A DNA stretch of 64,000 nucleotides from Cavia porcellus (GCF_034190915.1 NW_026947502.1:36734785-36798784); one strand, 5' to 3'; positions 46,981-58,542 are shown, counted from the stretch's first letter. The notes: a model not told the origin generated them from the sequence alone. Program-made: numbers and translations.

Positions 46981-47134
46981 GCTCGGGACGCGTCACGGCC
47001 GGCCGAGACGGCGCGTGGAGCTCGCGCCCCGCGCTCCTCTCTCTGCGGCCGGAGTTGGCGAGCGCCGCGCGGGACGCGGTGCCGGAGGGCGCGGGCGCGG
47101 GCAGCCTCGCCCGGATGCCGGCTCCGGGGACGGC

Positions 47135-47156
47135 GGTCCGGTCCGGTCCGGTCCGG
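47135..47156. repeat. (GGTCC)n short tandem repeat in promoter a
   Basis: Four ggtcc units in a row inside the CpG island, probably in or just upstream of the exon 1a 5' UTR. Confidence 0.85.
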
Positions 47157-47361
47157 CCGGGCGGCTGTGACCACGGCGCCGAGCGGGGCGCAGAGCTCCG
47201 CCCCGTGGCCCCCGCGGAGCCCCGGCGCACAAAGCGGCGGCCACGGCCGGGACGCGCGGAGCAGCGGGCGCCCGAGGTGCGGGGCGGGGACCGCGCAGCC
47301 CCGCAACAAAGGAGCTGGGGCGGGAAGGGCGACGCCGCTCGGCACTCGGCCTCCCTGAAAC

Positions 47362-47366
47362 CCAAT
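47362..47366 (+). promoter_or_regulatory. CCAAT motif at the edge of promoter a
   Basis: CCAAT on the plus strand, about 380 bp upstream of the exon 1a ATG, at the outer rim of the CpG island. NF-Y binding is possible; unproven. Confidence 0.3.
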
Positions 47367-47605
47367 CGGTAACAAAGGCCGGCCCGGGCTGCGGAGAGGA
47401 GAACAAATAGGAGGTTGTATTTTACACGCCCGCGTATGTAAGGTCGATAGCATCTGAGTGTCCTCTGGATGCTCGACTTTCCCTTAAAGAACAGCAAAAG
47501 GCGTTCGTGCCAGCAAGTTTCCTAGACGCTCTTCCTTCGGTTACACGCGCTCGCGTAGCTGATTTCCTTGATTGAGGGAAACTGCAGCTTCTTCTCGCAT
47601 TTTCT

Positions 47606-47726
47606 TTCTTTTTTTTTTTTTTTTTTTTTTTGTCTTTTTCCTTTTTATCGGTACCAGGGATCGAACTCACAACTGCCTGCTTGCAAGGCAGGTGCTTATG
47701 CTGCTGAGCTAAATCCCCAGCCCCAG
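47606..47726 (-). repeat. ID-like SINE, young copy, beside the CpG island
   Basis: Complete reverse copy ending 'gagctaaatccccagcccc'. Perfect 15-bp target-site duplication cttctcgcattttct (47591-47605 and 47727-47741). About 200 bp outside promoter a. Confidence 0.94.
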
Positions 47727-48734
47727 CTTCTCGCATTTTCTAATTCTGTTTCTGTAGCTTTCCCAGGGCTGCGGCCCCAATGAGCTCTTGGCCACACCTG
47801 CCAGTCCTGGCTCCCGCCAGAAAGGCCCCACTGGGTCCTCGTCTTCCACGCTGCTCTGGGCAGTCTCCTCTCCCTTGAAAAGGAGAAAAGCGTTAAAGAC
47901 TTGCGTTTTAATTGGAAACAAAAAAATGCCAAAGGGAATTAGATTAGACTTGAGCAAGACTGACTACAGGAGTGAAACCTCTTTTCTTAGGGGGACTGCA
48001 GGATTTGAACTGGGGGAGTGTGCAGCGTGCAAGTGGCCTATTCCACACACACCTAGGGATCTCCCAGGCTCAGTGAGCCACAGGGAGTTTTCTTTTTGTT
48101 CCCCTCTCCTTTGAGTGGTTTTCTAATTTTTCTTCTCTTGCCCAGTACCCCAGACACATAGGCACATTTAAAATGCTTTTTTCTCTGCATGCCTCCTCCT
48201 AAATCGCCTTCTGAACAGTCCTTCCACCAGACCTTCGCTGTCTCTTCAGGGCTTTTGCCTTCTGTGAGCTGACACTCTCCTAGAGCAAGCAGCAACAGTT
48301 AGTAAGCTGGGTTTTCTTAAACAGGGCTGTGTAGGAGGTAAGTCAAGGTAGCAATGCTTCTTGGACATAGAGCTTAGACACTTCCTGTCCTTAGGGTCCA
48401 GAGTATCCACGAATGGATTGCCTTCCAATATTATCAGTACTGCTGGTGAAGGATATTGCCCCAAAAGTTTTTCCCACCCAGAATGAATTCTGGCGAGTCT
48501 GAATTACAAGCAGTAGGACGGAGGGGAGGACAAAAGGGAGCACAACCCAAGCCATTGTCCTTTAAAAAAAAAACCTTTCCTGGCAACCCCATCCAATGAC
48601 CTTCGTTTATAACTCCTGAGAACTGGATCGTGTGTCCACCTCTTGCTGTGAGGAAGTCCGGCAAGGTTTTACCCTGAGAATACTGCCACTTTGGACAAAA
48701 TTAGAGGATTTGTTGGTGAGGAGGAATGGGAGGC

Positions 48735-48880
48735 AGATACTGAGTAGGAAACTTGGTTTCTGCTACACCTTGGGTTGAGTCTGTTTAACTTTCTGAGTTT
48801 CCGTTTTCTCTTCGGTAAAACAAATGATTTGACTAGGTGATCGCTAAACTCTTCCTGCTGTTACTGCCAAGATCTCTGAT
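48735..48880 (+). repeat. MIR-like ancient SINE
   Basis: 'taactttctgagtttccgtt', 'ttcggtaaaaca' and 'gactaggtgatcgctaaact' follow the MIR 3' core. Confidence 0.55.
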
Positions 48881-49151
48881 CTGAGGATCTGTTGTTGTCT
48901 GGCAGCGCTCTTTGTGACTGGCCTCCCGAAGAAGTTACTATTACAAAAGGGCTGAAGTGCCCTGTGGGCCACTTTGCTGTCCTATTGCTGTTGATACAAA
49001 CTTACTGCCGTCAAACAATTGCTGTTCCAAAGTGCTTATTTCCAACACCTTCATCAGCAGGGTGCATTATTTTGATGACTAAACATGATGGGTTATGTGT
49101 ATTTGTGTTACATTACATTAAATTATTCGCGTTAGAAATTTAGTTTCTTTC

Positions 49152-49267
49152 TTTCTTTCTTTCTTTTTTTTCAGTCTTTTTCCTTTTTATCGGTACCGGG
49201 GATCGAACTCAAGACTGCCTGCTTGCAAGGCAGGCGCTTATGCCACTGAGCTAAATCCCCAGCCCCC
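49152..49267 (-). repeat. ID-like SINE, young copy
   Basis: Complete reverse copy with 'cggtaccggggatcgaactc' and 'ctgagctaaatccccagccc'. Flanks aatttagtttcttt and aattcagtttcttt form a target-site duplication with one mismatch. A (TTTC)n run adjoins. Confidence 0.93.
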
Positions 49268-49689
49268 AAAATTCAGTTTCTTTCATTACAATTTTTTCAT
49301 ATATGCTTTAGCGCATATTTCCTCCTTTATCAAGTCTCTGTTCACGTTCTTTAGCGTTTTGTGTTAGGACTTTTTTACCGTGTTGCTAATTAGAATGCAC
49401 AATCCATTTTTTAAATAGTAAAAGTTTAAAATTTACAAATAAATTGTTTCATAATGGTAATAGTAATAACAAACAAAGGATTGTCCACCTGATCACTTGC
49501 TCCTAGGAACAGAGTCTCCTTATCAATTGCCTGGATTGCTACCCAAGAAACTGGGGGTAAGAAATTTTGGAATTAGTAGTTTCCGAGAATGGTCTGTGAC
49601 ACTGTCCATGTCATAATCAGAAGTGAGGGGATGAGTTTGTAGCTTGAGCATTTACTTAGAAGCCTGGTGATATTTACTGCTTGTTTTGT

Positions 49690-49746
49690 TTTCCAGTCCG
49701 AGAGATCAAACCCAGGGAATTTGCATTCAGCTATATCCCCCAGCCC
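49690..49746 (-). repeat. ID-like SINE, degraded
   Basis: 'gagagatcaaacccaggg', 'cagctatatcccccagccc'. Confidence 0.5.
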
Positions 49747-50559
49747 ATTGGCTCATCTCTTCATCTCTGGTTATCAGCGTTTGACGAATGCCATGGAGCA
49801 TCAGACCTTTCAAAGATCACAGGCACACAGAATTCTCAGCATGGATTTCAAAGACACAGGGTCAGACTGGCGGTAGGTCCCAAATAAAAGTTGCATCATT
49901 TTTCTTCTAAGAACAAAACAAAGTGAAAATCATACAGATTTATATCAAACTTATTTCCCAAAAGTTAATTTCATATTTTAAAAATAACTGGATTAATATG
50001 ACAGATGTTGCTTCACAGGGAGCTTCCCAACCTAACAAGAAGACATTACATGGAGTGATTATGTGATGTGTGAATTTTTCCCACTGACTAGACCAACAAT
50101 ATTCAAGAGTTCCGTGCTGTGGAAAATCTGCTACTTGCCAAATTCCATCAGATGGAGAAAATTCTTCAGTATAATGGTTTCTTCCCATACCAACTACTGA
50201 AATAATTATAACCTATGGAGATATACAGATTGACTTCGTTTTGATCCATAACACCATTTTTCTTTTTAAAATGGTAAACTACACAGGATATACTAGTTTT
50301 AGCAAATAACACTAACGAAGTGCACAGTCCAAGTTTTTAAAGTGATAAACACAAAAACAACTGTTAAAAATAATTGTTAAAAGTTAAAAATCTTTAATCA
50401 ATGTTAATTTTTAAAAGAGAGTGAAGTAAAGAATCTGAAAGATCTGTTTTCATAAACCCTTCATTTTTATTTCAAAAGTACCAACATAAAATTTGGCTGA
50501 CACAATATATTCAAATACCTGTATTTGTATCCAAAAAAATCATTTGAAAGAATCTCTTC

Positions 50560-51060
50560 TTTATACTTTAATAGCTTCACTGAGGTACAAGTTATATCCC
50601 ATAAAATTCACCAATTTTAAGTGTACAGTGTTGGAAGCCATTGAAGCTGGCAACTGACCACACTCCCAAGGCTGGAGCATGACCATCCCAAGAACAAAGA
50701 GCGCCTGGGGCAGTCAGATAAAGAAGCTGCTTCAGCCCAGAGAACACCTAGCCCCAAGACAATCTGAACAGTGGGTTGCTAGGACAACAGGGTGTCATGT
50801 GGCATTAAGTTGCTAAAAAGTAGAAATAAATATCCTCCACAGTGAGGACCAGCCCTCCTTCTTTCCATTAGGAGGGTGAGGGCTCCACATGACACTGGCT
50901 TGGTTTCTTCTTTATGTTCTCATCCTCTCTTGGTCCTTCACCCAAGGAACCTCAAGAGCCACATAGATTGCAGAAGTACAATTTTGTGGTTTTAATGAAA
51001 CTATAGAGCTGGTCAGCCATCTCATAATCAAGTTTTAAAATATTGTAATATCTAATCAAT
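50560..51060. mobile_element. L1-derived fragment, split by a solo LTR
   Basis: Left part 'cccataaaattcaccaattt' and right part 'gtacaattttgtggttttaa' are adjacent in common L1 3' sequence; an LTR sits between them (50629-50975). Confidence 0.65.
50629..50975 (+). mobile_element. Solo LTR of an endogenous retrovirus, family not named
   Basis: Starts tgttggaagcc, ends near 'gattgcagaa', and has an 'aaataaa' signal at about 50826. Flanked by gtaca on both sides (50623-50627 and 50976-50980), a target-site duplication. No internal viral sequence remains. Confidence 0.65.
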
Positions 51061-51154
51061 GTATTGAAATTTTCTTTAATGTTTTTATTGCAATATTCTA
51101 TAGCTTTTACTGTTCAACCATTGTACTATCTTTATTTCTATGTATTTTATTATG

Positions 51155-51322
51155 TTTTCTTTTCTTTTTTTTTTTTTTTTCTCTGAGACAGGGTCTCTTT
51201 ATGCAGTTCAGGCTGGCCTTGAGCTCACTTTGTAGCCCAGGCTGGTCTAGAACTCACAACGATCCTCTTGCCTCAGCCTCCCAAGTGCTGGGATTACAGG
51301 CATGAGCCACCACGCCTGGCTC
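51155..51322 (-). repeat. B1-like SINE, well preserved
   Basis: Long T-run, 'ctctgagacagggtctcttt', 'gtgctgggattacaggcatg', 'agccaccacgcctggc'. Confidence 0.92.
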
Positions 51323-51499
51323 TATGTTTAACATTGAATGATTTCAGTGGTTTTAAATAACTGAGGGCCTTTATGGTCTAGCATAGGATTTGGACAAAAT
51401 TTTTAAACTTGAGATATGCTAGGCTGGTGTCGCTGCTCAACTCTGCGGTTATAGAATAAAAGGCCACTGAAAATAGGTAAGGAACTCAGTGCGGCCATG

Positions 51500-51995
51500 C
51501 TCCAACAAACACTTACTACAAAAATGGGCACCCAGGTAAGCACCTGAGAAGGTGTTCAGCATCATTAGTTATTAGGAAAATGTAAATCAAAACTACTTGA
51601 CATACAGCTTTTTAACTACTAAGAGGCTCTAATCAAAAATGAGGTGAAGGGCAAGCACTGGTGACCATGAGGGAGGCTGGAACCCACATTCACAGCCACT
51701 ATAGGAAACAGTATTTTCTCAAAAAAGTTAAGCATAATAGAATTAGTATATTGCTTAGCAATTCTGCTCCTAGGTATACAGCCAAAACTAAAAAAACAAG
51801 AGACTAAACAGTTACTTTTATACTGGTATATATTACAGTTTCATGGTACAGTAACCAAAAACTGGAAATACCAGAGCCTGTTAACAGATGAATGGATAAA
51901 CAAAATGTAGTAGGTAGACACCTATAGTGGACTCTTATTTACCCATAAAATATAATGAAGTTCTGACATATGTCACAACATAGCTGAGTGTTGAA
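51500..51995 (+). mobile_element. L1 3' end
   Basis: 'aaaatgtaaatcaaaactac', 'aattctgctcctaggtatac', 'aacagatgaatggataaaca': typical L1 3' text, diverged. Confidence 0.8.
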
Positions 51996-51999
51996 AACA

Positions 52000-52575
52000 T
52001 TTCCATTTTTACCATTATAAACACTGCTACAGTTAACATACTGACACAGGTCTCTTTGGAGGGTGTGTCTCTGAATAGCTACTGAAAAGTAGAATTACTG
52101 GATCTTCCAACACTGCAATCAGTGCTGCCAACTTGCCCTTCAAAATAGCGGCTTCAATCTCCAGAACCAAAAGTTCTTGAACATACATATTTCCTACACT
52201 CTTGCAAAAGAACATGTAATATCAAGTTTCAATATTCTGACAAATGATGAGGTTTCTTTAGTTTTTCCTTATTGCTACTGTCGGTGTTCATTTTTATTGG
52301 TGTTGGGGCTGGGGATTTAGCTCAGCGGCATAAGCGCCTGCCTTTAAAGCAGGCAGTCGTGAGTTTGATCCCCGGTACCGATAAAAAGGAAAAAGACAAA
52401 AAAAAATTTATACATTTTTATTGGTGTTTATTTTGTCTTACTTATAAATTGTTTATATCCTTTGCCCATTTTTCTACTTGTGTATGTTTTTCTTGATTTA
52501 CAGGCTGTTTTTTCTTCTTACCTGTGTCCTGTGTCATATATGTTGCAAACATTTTCTCCCAGTCTTTTTCTGTTG
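52000..52575. mobile_element. Second L1-derived fragment, probably opposite orientation
   Basis: 'cactgctacagttaacatac', 'gaattactggatct', then after a SINE 'tatcctttgcccatttttct' and 'gcaaacattttctcccagtc'. This reads like the reverse complement of L1 3' text, so the pair may be an inverted arrangement. Confidence 0.55.
52305..52407 (+). repeat. ID-like SINE, young copy
   Basis: Full-length with 'gataaaaaggaaaaagac' tail. Perfect 16-bp target-site duplication catttttattggtgtt (52289-52304 and 52413-52428). Confidence 0.94.
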
Positions 52576-52579
52576 TGGG

Positions 52580-52875
52580 TTAGATCAGGGGTTCAGAGGT
52601 GAGGCTTTTGGAAGGTGATCACTTTATGAGTAGCTGTTAGCAGGCGGGGCCTGGTTGGAGGTGGCTCACGAAGGACCATGGCCGGGAGTGGTGTATTCTT
52701 GTCCAGTGCTCCTGGTTGCTGTAGTGTGAGCAAGTTTTCTTCCACTATACCCTTCTTCCAGGCCATGTCTGCCTTGCAGCCAGCTGACTGAACCTTGAGC
52801 CAAACAAACCTGGCCTCCTTCAATTTCGAGTGTCAGATATTTTGTCAGAGCAATGAGAAAGTAACTAAGACATTC
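52580..52875 (+). mobile_element. MaLR-type solo LTR
   Basis: 'gaggcttttggaaggtgatc', 'gcaggcggggcctggttgg', 'gccatgtctgccttgcagcc', ending 'gagaaagtaactaagaca', the MaLR LTR end. Confidence 0.7.
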
Positions 52876-52975
52876 ACATTTTTAAAAAAAACATTGATGT
52901 TTTGATGTACAGAGATTTTTTCTTATCACTCTTTGTGGTCCACCCTTTCAGCCCTGATGTGAAACATCACCTCCA

Positions 52976-53031
<56 letters not shown>
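52976..53031. repeat. (ATCT)n microsatellite
   Basis: About eleven uninterrupted atct units after a CT run, ending at the T-side of an ID-like SINE. Confidence 0.95.
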
Positions 53032-53040
53032 AACAGATAC

Positions 53041-53117
53041 TTTCATGCCAGGGATCGAACTCATGACCATGCGCTTGCAAGGCAGGCGCTTATGCTGCTG
53101 AGCTAAATCCCTGGCTT
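53041..53117 (-). repeat. ID-like SINE
   Basis: 'gccagggatcgaactcatga', 'gctgctgagctaaatccctg'. The microsatellite takes the place of the usual T-run, suggesting it grew from the SINE tail. Confidence 0.85.
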
Positions 53118-53591
53118 ATATTTATATTTAATAAATAAATATCAGTAAAATCTAATGGTCCTTACTCTAGATTTTTCTATTGTATTTTGTCAATCTATTT
53201 GTTGGTTTCTGTATGGATTGTTCTAGTTGTTTGACATCATTTTGTATATGTTAGAGCATTTCTCTTGTTTTAGAAATTCTCTCAGGTATTTTTTAATTAA
53301 TTTTTCATTTTAAGGAGATTAAAAGAAAAACAAAAACAAAGCAAGACAGTAGAAATGATACAGGATTTCAAAACAAGCTAATAGAAAATTTTAGGGTTTT
53401 TTTTGTCAGTACTAGGGATAAGCTAATAGAAAATTAATAATAGTCATTATATTGAATATTGTTATCTTCAGAATAGTTGCATGGATTACAAGGTACAAGT
53501 ATGCAAAACAGATCAAGGTAAGCAATCACAATTTCTGAATGAATTGTAGAATTAACTTGAAAATTTCCTAGACAACCTTGACTTTTGTTTG

Positions 53592-53738
53592 CTTGTTTTT
53601 GGACACAAGGTCTTGCTATGTAGTTAAGACTATCTTTGAACTCACTATGTAGTTCAGGCTGGCCTGAAACTAACCACAATCCTACCTTAGCCTTCCAAGT
53701 TCTGGAATTACAGGCATGTGCTACCATGCCTGGCACTG
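53592..53738 (-). repeat. B1-like SINE, diverged
   Basis: 'ggacacaaggtcttgctatg', 'ttctggaattacaggcatgt', 'accatgcctggc'. Confidence 0.8.
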
Positions 53739-54284
53739 ACCTTGACATTTTTAAAGTGACTTTTGTTGGATTTGCAGATTAGCTTATCAGAGAAAAAGAA
53801 ATGTTTACAATGTGCTATTTTTTCATCCCATAACATAACATGTATTTTTATTCAGGTTATCTGTATTCTTCAGGGATAGTCGTTAAGTGTGATTCTTATG
53901 AACTTTTTGGAATTTTTTTCTTCAGTACATAGTCTTTACATGAATATTGTTAGTGATTAGAAGGCTGTGGATTTTCTTTTATTTCTGATCATCTTATTGT
54001 TTCTAATAGTTTGTTAGTTGATTTCCCAGAAAAAATTTAAATGTTATCATTTATTATTGGAAAATTATATGTGGGCCAATTTTCATCTGATTTACCAAGG
54101 CCATCAAATATGTGGAGGTCATTCTTCTTGGCTTAATGTGCTATAACTCCCAATATAATGTTTGGTGACAGAAGTGATAGCAGCCATTTTCGTCGTATTT
54201 CTGACTTTAAGGGAAACCTGATAATAATTCATCTGTAGCTGAGGATTATTTTTGGTTAATACTTACCAGAGTTCAGAAGATTTT

Positions 54285-54388
54285 CCTTTTTTCTTTCTTT
54301 TTTTCCTCTTTTTGGTGTCAGAAATCGAATTCAGGATCTCCCACTTGCTAGGCAGGCACTGTGTCCCTGAGCTAAATCCCTTGCCCCC
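54285..54388 (-). repeat. ID-like SINE
   Basis: 'ggtgtcagaaatcgaattca', 'gtccctgagctaaatccctt'. Diverged. Confidence 0.75.
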
Positions 54389-57216
54389 TAGAAAGTTTTT
54401 CTTAAGCATAATATAGAAAGAAATCTTTTTGTTAGATTTATATGTTGAATTTTATCAAATGTCATTTTGGAATGTCTATTTATATGATGGGTTTCCATTT
54501 TTTCAATCTAGAAATTGAACAAATCACATTGGCCTTTTTCCAATTGGAAATGCCTCAAGGTATACATCCTACTTGGTTATGATAAATAATTCTATTGATA
54601 CATTTTGCCATCTTATACATTGTTTCTCAGCGTTTTTCTTTAAGATACACAGGTTACTTTTTCTGCAGCCTGGGCTCTTCCTGTCCCTTGTATCTGCTCT
54701 TTCTGAGTTAATAACACATTGGGAATCATTCAGTTTTAGGTGGTGGCTTTTCTCTGTTAGTTGTATTCCATCTGCCTTGAATATTTAAGAGACTCCTTAC
54801 AAAAATTAATGGCCCAATCAGTGTCTTGATTTCTGTGTTTCTAGTACTGCTATGGATTTAAAAATAAGAACATCTGTCATTCGTAGAAATTTAGAAAGAC
54901 AGAGGCCTTGGCATGGGCTCTCCTCTTCGTCGTGATCCAAGATCCAAAATGATAACATCTTAGGCTTTTGCTGAAATCTGATTATTTTTAATACTCCTTG
55001 ATAAATGCCATCAGAAAAACAGGCATACCTAACTTTTTATTGTCTTTCTATAACATTTTAGTATTTTAGTTTCCTAAAATACTTACTTCTAGGAAAAAGG
55101 CAGTAATTAGCCAAAGTTGACTGTAATGGACATACATCATAATACCATTTTCCTAGGTAGTTTTCAAACAATTACTTATGAAAATTCTTGAATTTCCTTT
55201 TGAAATGAGCCAATTTCTTCAGCTCCCAGGACTGTTTCTCCTCTACATCAGAACAGTACTCTGGCTGCTCCACAGTGGTTACCTCAGTAGTATTAAGAAC
55301 CAAGTTTTCTTTCTTTTTTGAACCAAGTTTTCTTTCTGAGTCTTTTTTTTCCTTGAGCTGAAAAGGATACTATACCTTTTAAAAGTTTCTTTTCTTCACA
55401 AGTCTATCACACACATTCTTGGGTCCAAATAGGACAGTTAATGCCTTGAGATTGTTTACGTATGGACAAAACAGCAATCCCTGTCTTACGGTTTCCCCAG
55501 TGGCAGAGTCTGAACTGTGTGCACATATCCTACATTCATCCCAGCCTTTGGTCTGGCAAGCAAGATGTTGCCCAGGACAGCTAGCCCAGGCTATCTAGGA
55601 GGCCAGTGACCGCCTAAGACTCGCCACGGAGCACGTGGCCTTCAGTGTCTGAACAGCAAGATGCCATTAAAATAGCCCATTACATATGTCTGATTATCTA
55701 CTGTGTGCCTGGCAGTGGTGATTCAGCAATCAATAATGTAAATCAGATTCCAAAAATACGTCTTTTTAATAGGTCCTGTATTTTGAAACTCCAATTTCGT
55801 ACTGAGTTTTCTGTTGCGGTGGTAATATGATCTTGGCAGGTCGGGCAGAACCTTTCCTTCCCTGGGGTTCAGGGTGAAATGATATGCTATTTCTTTCCTA
55901 GGAAATATGATATGCAAAGGCATCATCAGCTTGTCATTAGATATAGTAGACTTATATTGGATGAAGTCTTCTTTTAATGAGGGGCCTGACCGGTGCCCAC
56001 TCACACTGCCCCTCCCACTGGGCCCCTTTCTTCAGGTGATGACAGCTTCTGTAGGAGTAGGGAAGGTAGGGTTAAGAGCAAAAACCACCTCTGATCAATA
56101 CAGCGCCAGCATCATCATAAATAATTTAACCACGCACTCCGTTTTTAGTTTCTTTGATCTGCTGCTCTCATCAGGCCTGGTTATGTTACTGCCACAAAAG
56201 TTTGCTCTTTTCAGAGCTGAAGAACGTGTCAACAGAACCTCCCTCCTCTTCCAGGGGCACAGGTCCACTTGGTGTTTCTCCTTCTGTCCCTGAGCATCAG
56301 TGTTTCCTTTTATTCATTGTGAAGTATCTTGGCATTGTTGCTTTGAGAGCTGCAACGCAGGGATGAGGAAGTGACCCAGTGCCAGGAGTAAGGTAGAGGA
56401 GCTGACTCTATAGGCCCTCTTGCTGTTCTTTATTTGCTTTGAAAGGTTGGTTGTTTTGAGGGCTTTAGAGGGAACCTGGAGAGAGGAGAAAAGAGGGATA
56501 GTTTACAGGCGCTCAGATTCAGGTCTAGTGCTGCATTTGGGGGGCGGTGAGTGAGTTATATCAAGAAGTATTTCTTAGTAAAAGTTTGGCTACTGATTAC
56601 TGAACATGGAGTTCATTTGCTTTGGGGAAAATGAGGAAGCATGAATACTTTTCCATTTTACCATAAACACATATTTTAAAATTTCCTCGCTGTTACGCCA
56701 GGGGTTCCCAACAAAGGGCACAGCTCATTTCTCCACCAAGTGGAAATAAAGAATGTTAATAATGCCAAGACAGGCCACTGATGTATTGATTAAACTCAAT
56801 TAGGGAGGGTTTAAACACTGCTCTTCCACTTTAGAGGAGGGAAGTATCTGGGAGGAAATTCAGAGTAGAAAAAAGTGCTAAGAAAGTGATTCTATAAGCA
56901 TTAGTCTCTAAAAATAACCTTGACTTTGAGGGGCAGGAAGGACAAAATTTTGACCACTCAGTTTCACCTGGTCCCAGACTGCACAGGGGCAGCCTCCACA
57001 AGGTGAGGAGCAGTGGTGCATCGGAAAAGAATCATCCTTTTCCTCAGTAACACCAAGCACACCAAAGGGAAGGCATGCTGGGAAGTGCGTTCATTAACCG
57101 GCTTTCCGCCTTGTGAAATATAACCATGATATTCACTCTCATCCACACAGCAGGTCTTGCTGGGTCTTACTGACCTTGATACTTTTCTTCTTGTGTATGT
57201 AGCTTCATTTGCTGCT

Positions 57217-57330
57217 TTTGTTGTTGGTGTTGAGACACAGACTCCCTGTGGTCCAAGATGGCCTTAAATTCATGATCCTCCTTGCCTGGGCTTCCTGAGT
57301 GCTGGAATTAGCATGTGCCAAGACATTGGG
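57217..57330 (-). repeat. B1-like SINE, old, with clear target-site duplication
   Basis: 'ggtgttgagacacagactcc', 'gagtgctggaattagcatgt'. Flanked by cttcatttgctgct (57203-57216 and 57331-57344). Confidence 0.8.
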
Positions 57331-57429
57331 CTTCATTTGCTGCTGCTTTTTAAAAAAAATTAGTACATATTTGTAGTATATAATTATGATGTTTACATTT
57401 ATTCTCTGTAGGGAATTTGTACCTATACA

Positions 57430-57575
57430 TAACACATGTTAGTTCTTTTTCTTTATCCTCTTACCCTCCCTCCCTTCCTCCTCTCCACCTCATTTGCTTT
57501 TTTTTTTTTTTATTTTTATTTTTTATTTTTTTCCCCTTCCTCCTCCTCCTCCCTTCCTTGCTTTTTTTTTTTTTG
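57430..57575 (+). repeat. Pyrimidine-rich tract
   Basis: Long C/T-rich run with TCC blocks and T-runs. Low complexity; open frames across it are meaningless. A (TG)-rich stretch follows at 57600-57650. Confidence 0.85.
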
Positions 57576-58224
57576 AAATTCCTATTTGCGGTGGAGGTTT
57601 CTGGGGTGTGTGAGTGTGTGCGCATGGTGCGTGTGTGAGCTGATGGGTACACGGTGTATTTTCAGGACCCAGACCTTAACACACAGCCCTCCCCCATGCC
57701 TACATCATTTCCCCAGCTGCCTTCAGGGCGGGGTAGCAGCAGGGGCCACGCCCTCCCCTCCCAGCTGAGCTTGAGCCCTGCATGCTGCAGATGAAAAGTG
57801 AATTCAATTACGTTGGCTTGTCTGGTGTCACAAAGGAATTAGAATTCATATCAAGCTGAAAAGAGTCCAAAACACCCAAGCATAACCTCGGGCTCTGATT
57901 CTTAAGTCATATCTTTTCATTTACTGCAACATACACAGTTTTGCATTCTAGCAGAAGAAGCATTTTTATTGCATTTTCCATTGTAGGTAATTCTTCTATG
58001 ATTTTTTTCCTGACACATTTCTGGAAACAAAGGAGTAATATTTATAAATATTTTCTTAGAAAAGCAGTTGTGCACATTAATATAAATGAGAAGGATGTTT
58101 TCTGCAAATATCTGTTTTAGAGTTGCATCAGCTCGCTAGGGGAGAACTTTGTTTTTCAGAAAGGCATTTCATAGCATGTTGTTTACTCTTAGAAAAGAAA
58201 ATTGTTACTATTTATCTTTTTTTC

Positions 58225-58360
58225 TTATTTATTTATTTATTGAAGCAGTGTCACTATGTAGTTCAGGCTCATCTTGAACTCACAAAATAGCCCAGGTTAG
58301 CCTAGAATTGTGGTGATCCTCCTGCCTCAGCATCCCAAGTGCTAGGATTACAAATATACC
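58225..58360 (-). repeat. B1-like SINE
   Basis: 'tgaagcagtgtcactatgta', 'ggtgatcctcctgcctcagc', 'gtgctaggattacaaata'. Confidence 0.8.
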
Positions 58361-58439
58361 GTTTATCTTGTAATATGTAAAGATTCATAATATAAAATAT
58401 ATTTTTCTCTGTATAATATTGCTTAATAGAAATACTTGT

Positions 58440-58542
58440 GGTTTTTTTGTTTGTTTGTTTGTTTGTTTTGGTACCAGGGATTGAACTCATGACCTTGTGC
58501 TTGCCAAGCAGGCATTTGTGTTACCGAGCTAAATCCCTGGCC
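58440..58542 (-). repeat. ID-like SINE
   Basis: (GTTT)n in place of the T-tail, 'ggtaccagggattgaactca', 'ccgagctaaatccctggccc'. The flanks, beginning cttaatagaa, match over 18 bp with two mismatches. Confidence 0.88.

Larger units (their letters stand above)
46430..47410 (-). promoter_or_regulatory. CpG island with TRIM36 promoter a
   Basis: A GC- and CpG-rich island with clear edges to AT-rich sequence on both sides. It contains exon 1a and about 400 bp upstream, with a CCAAT at 47362-47366 and no TATA box that I can see near the start. The long overlapping frames here, on both strands, come from stop-poor GC-rich DNA and are not genes. Housekeeping-type promoter by inference. Confidence 0.85.

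Noticed and set aside
46418..47497. Minus-strand open frames of 359 and 313 codons over exon 1a
   Set aside because: Both are out of frame with the TRIM36 start at 46980, which has an in-frame stop just upstream. They are low-complexity readings of the CpG island.
55723..56293. Frames of 93 and 128 codons near 56 kb as exons of a neighbouring gene such as PGGT1B
   Set aside because: Neither resembles prenyltransferase sequence or any other protein I recognise.
56695..56730. 'ccaggggttcccaac' as the end of a hAT (MER5-like) element
   Set aside because: Only one end resembles the family, with no matching second terminus nearby.
57461..57652. Lys/Arg-rich minus-strand frame at 57.5 kb
   Set aside because: It is simply the translation of a pyrimidine-rich low-complexity tract.
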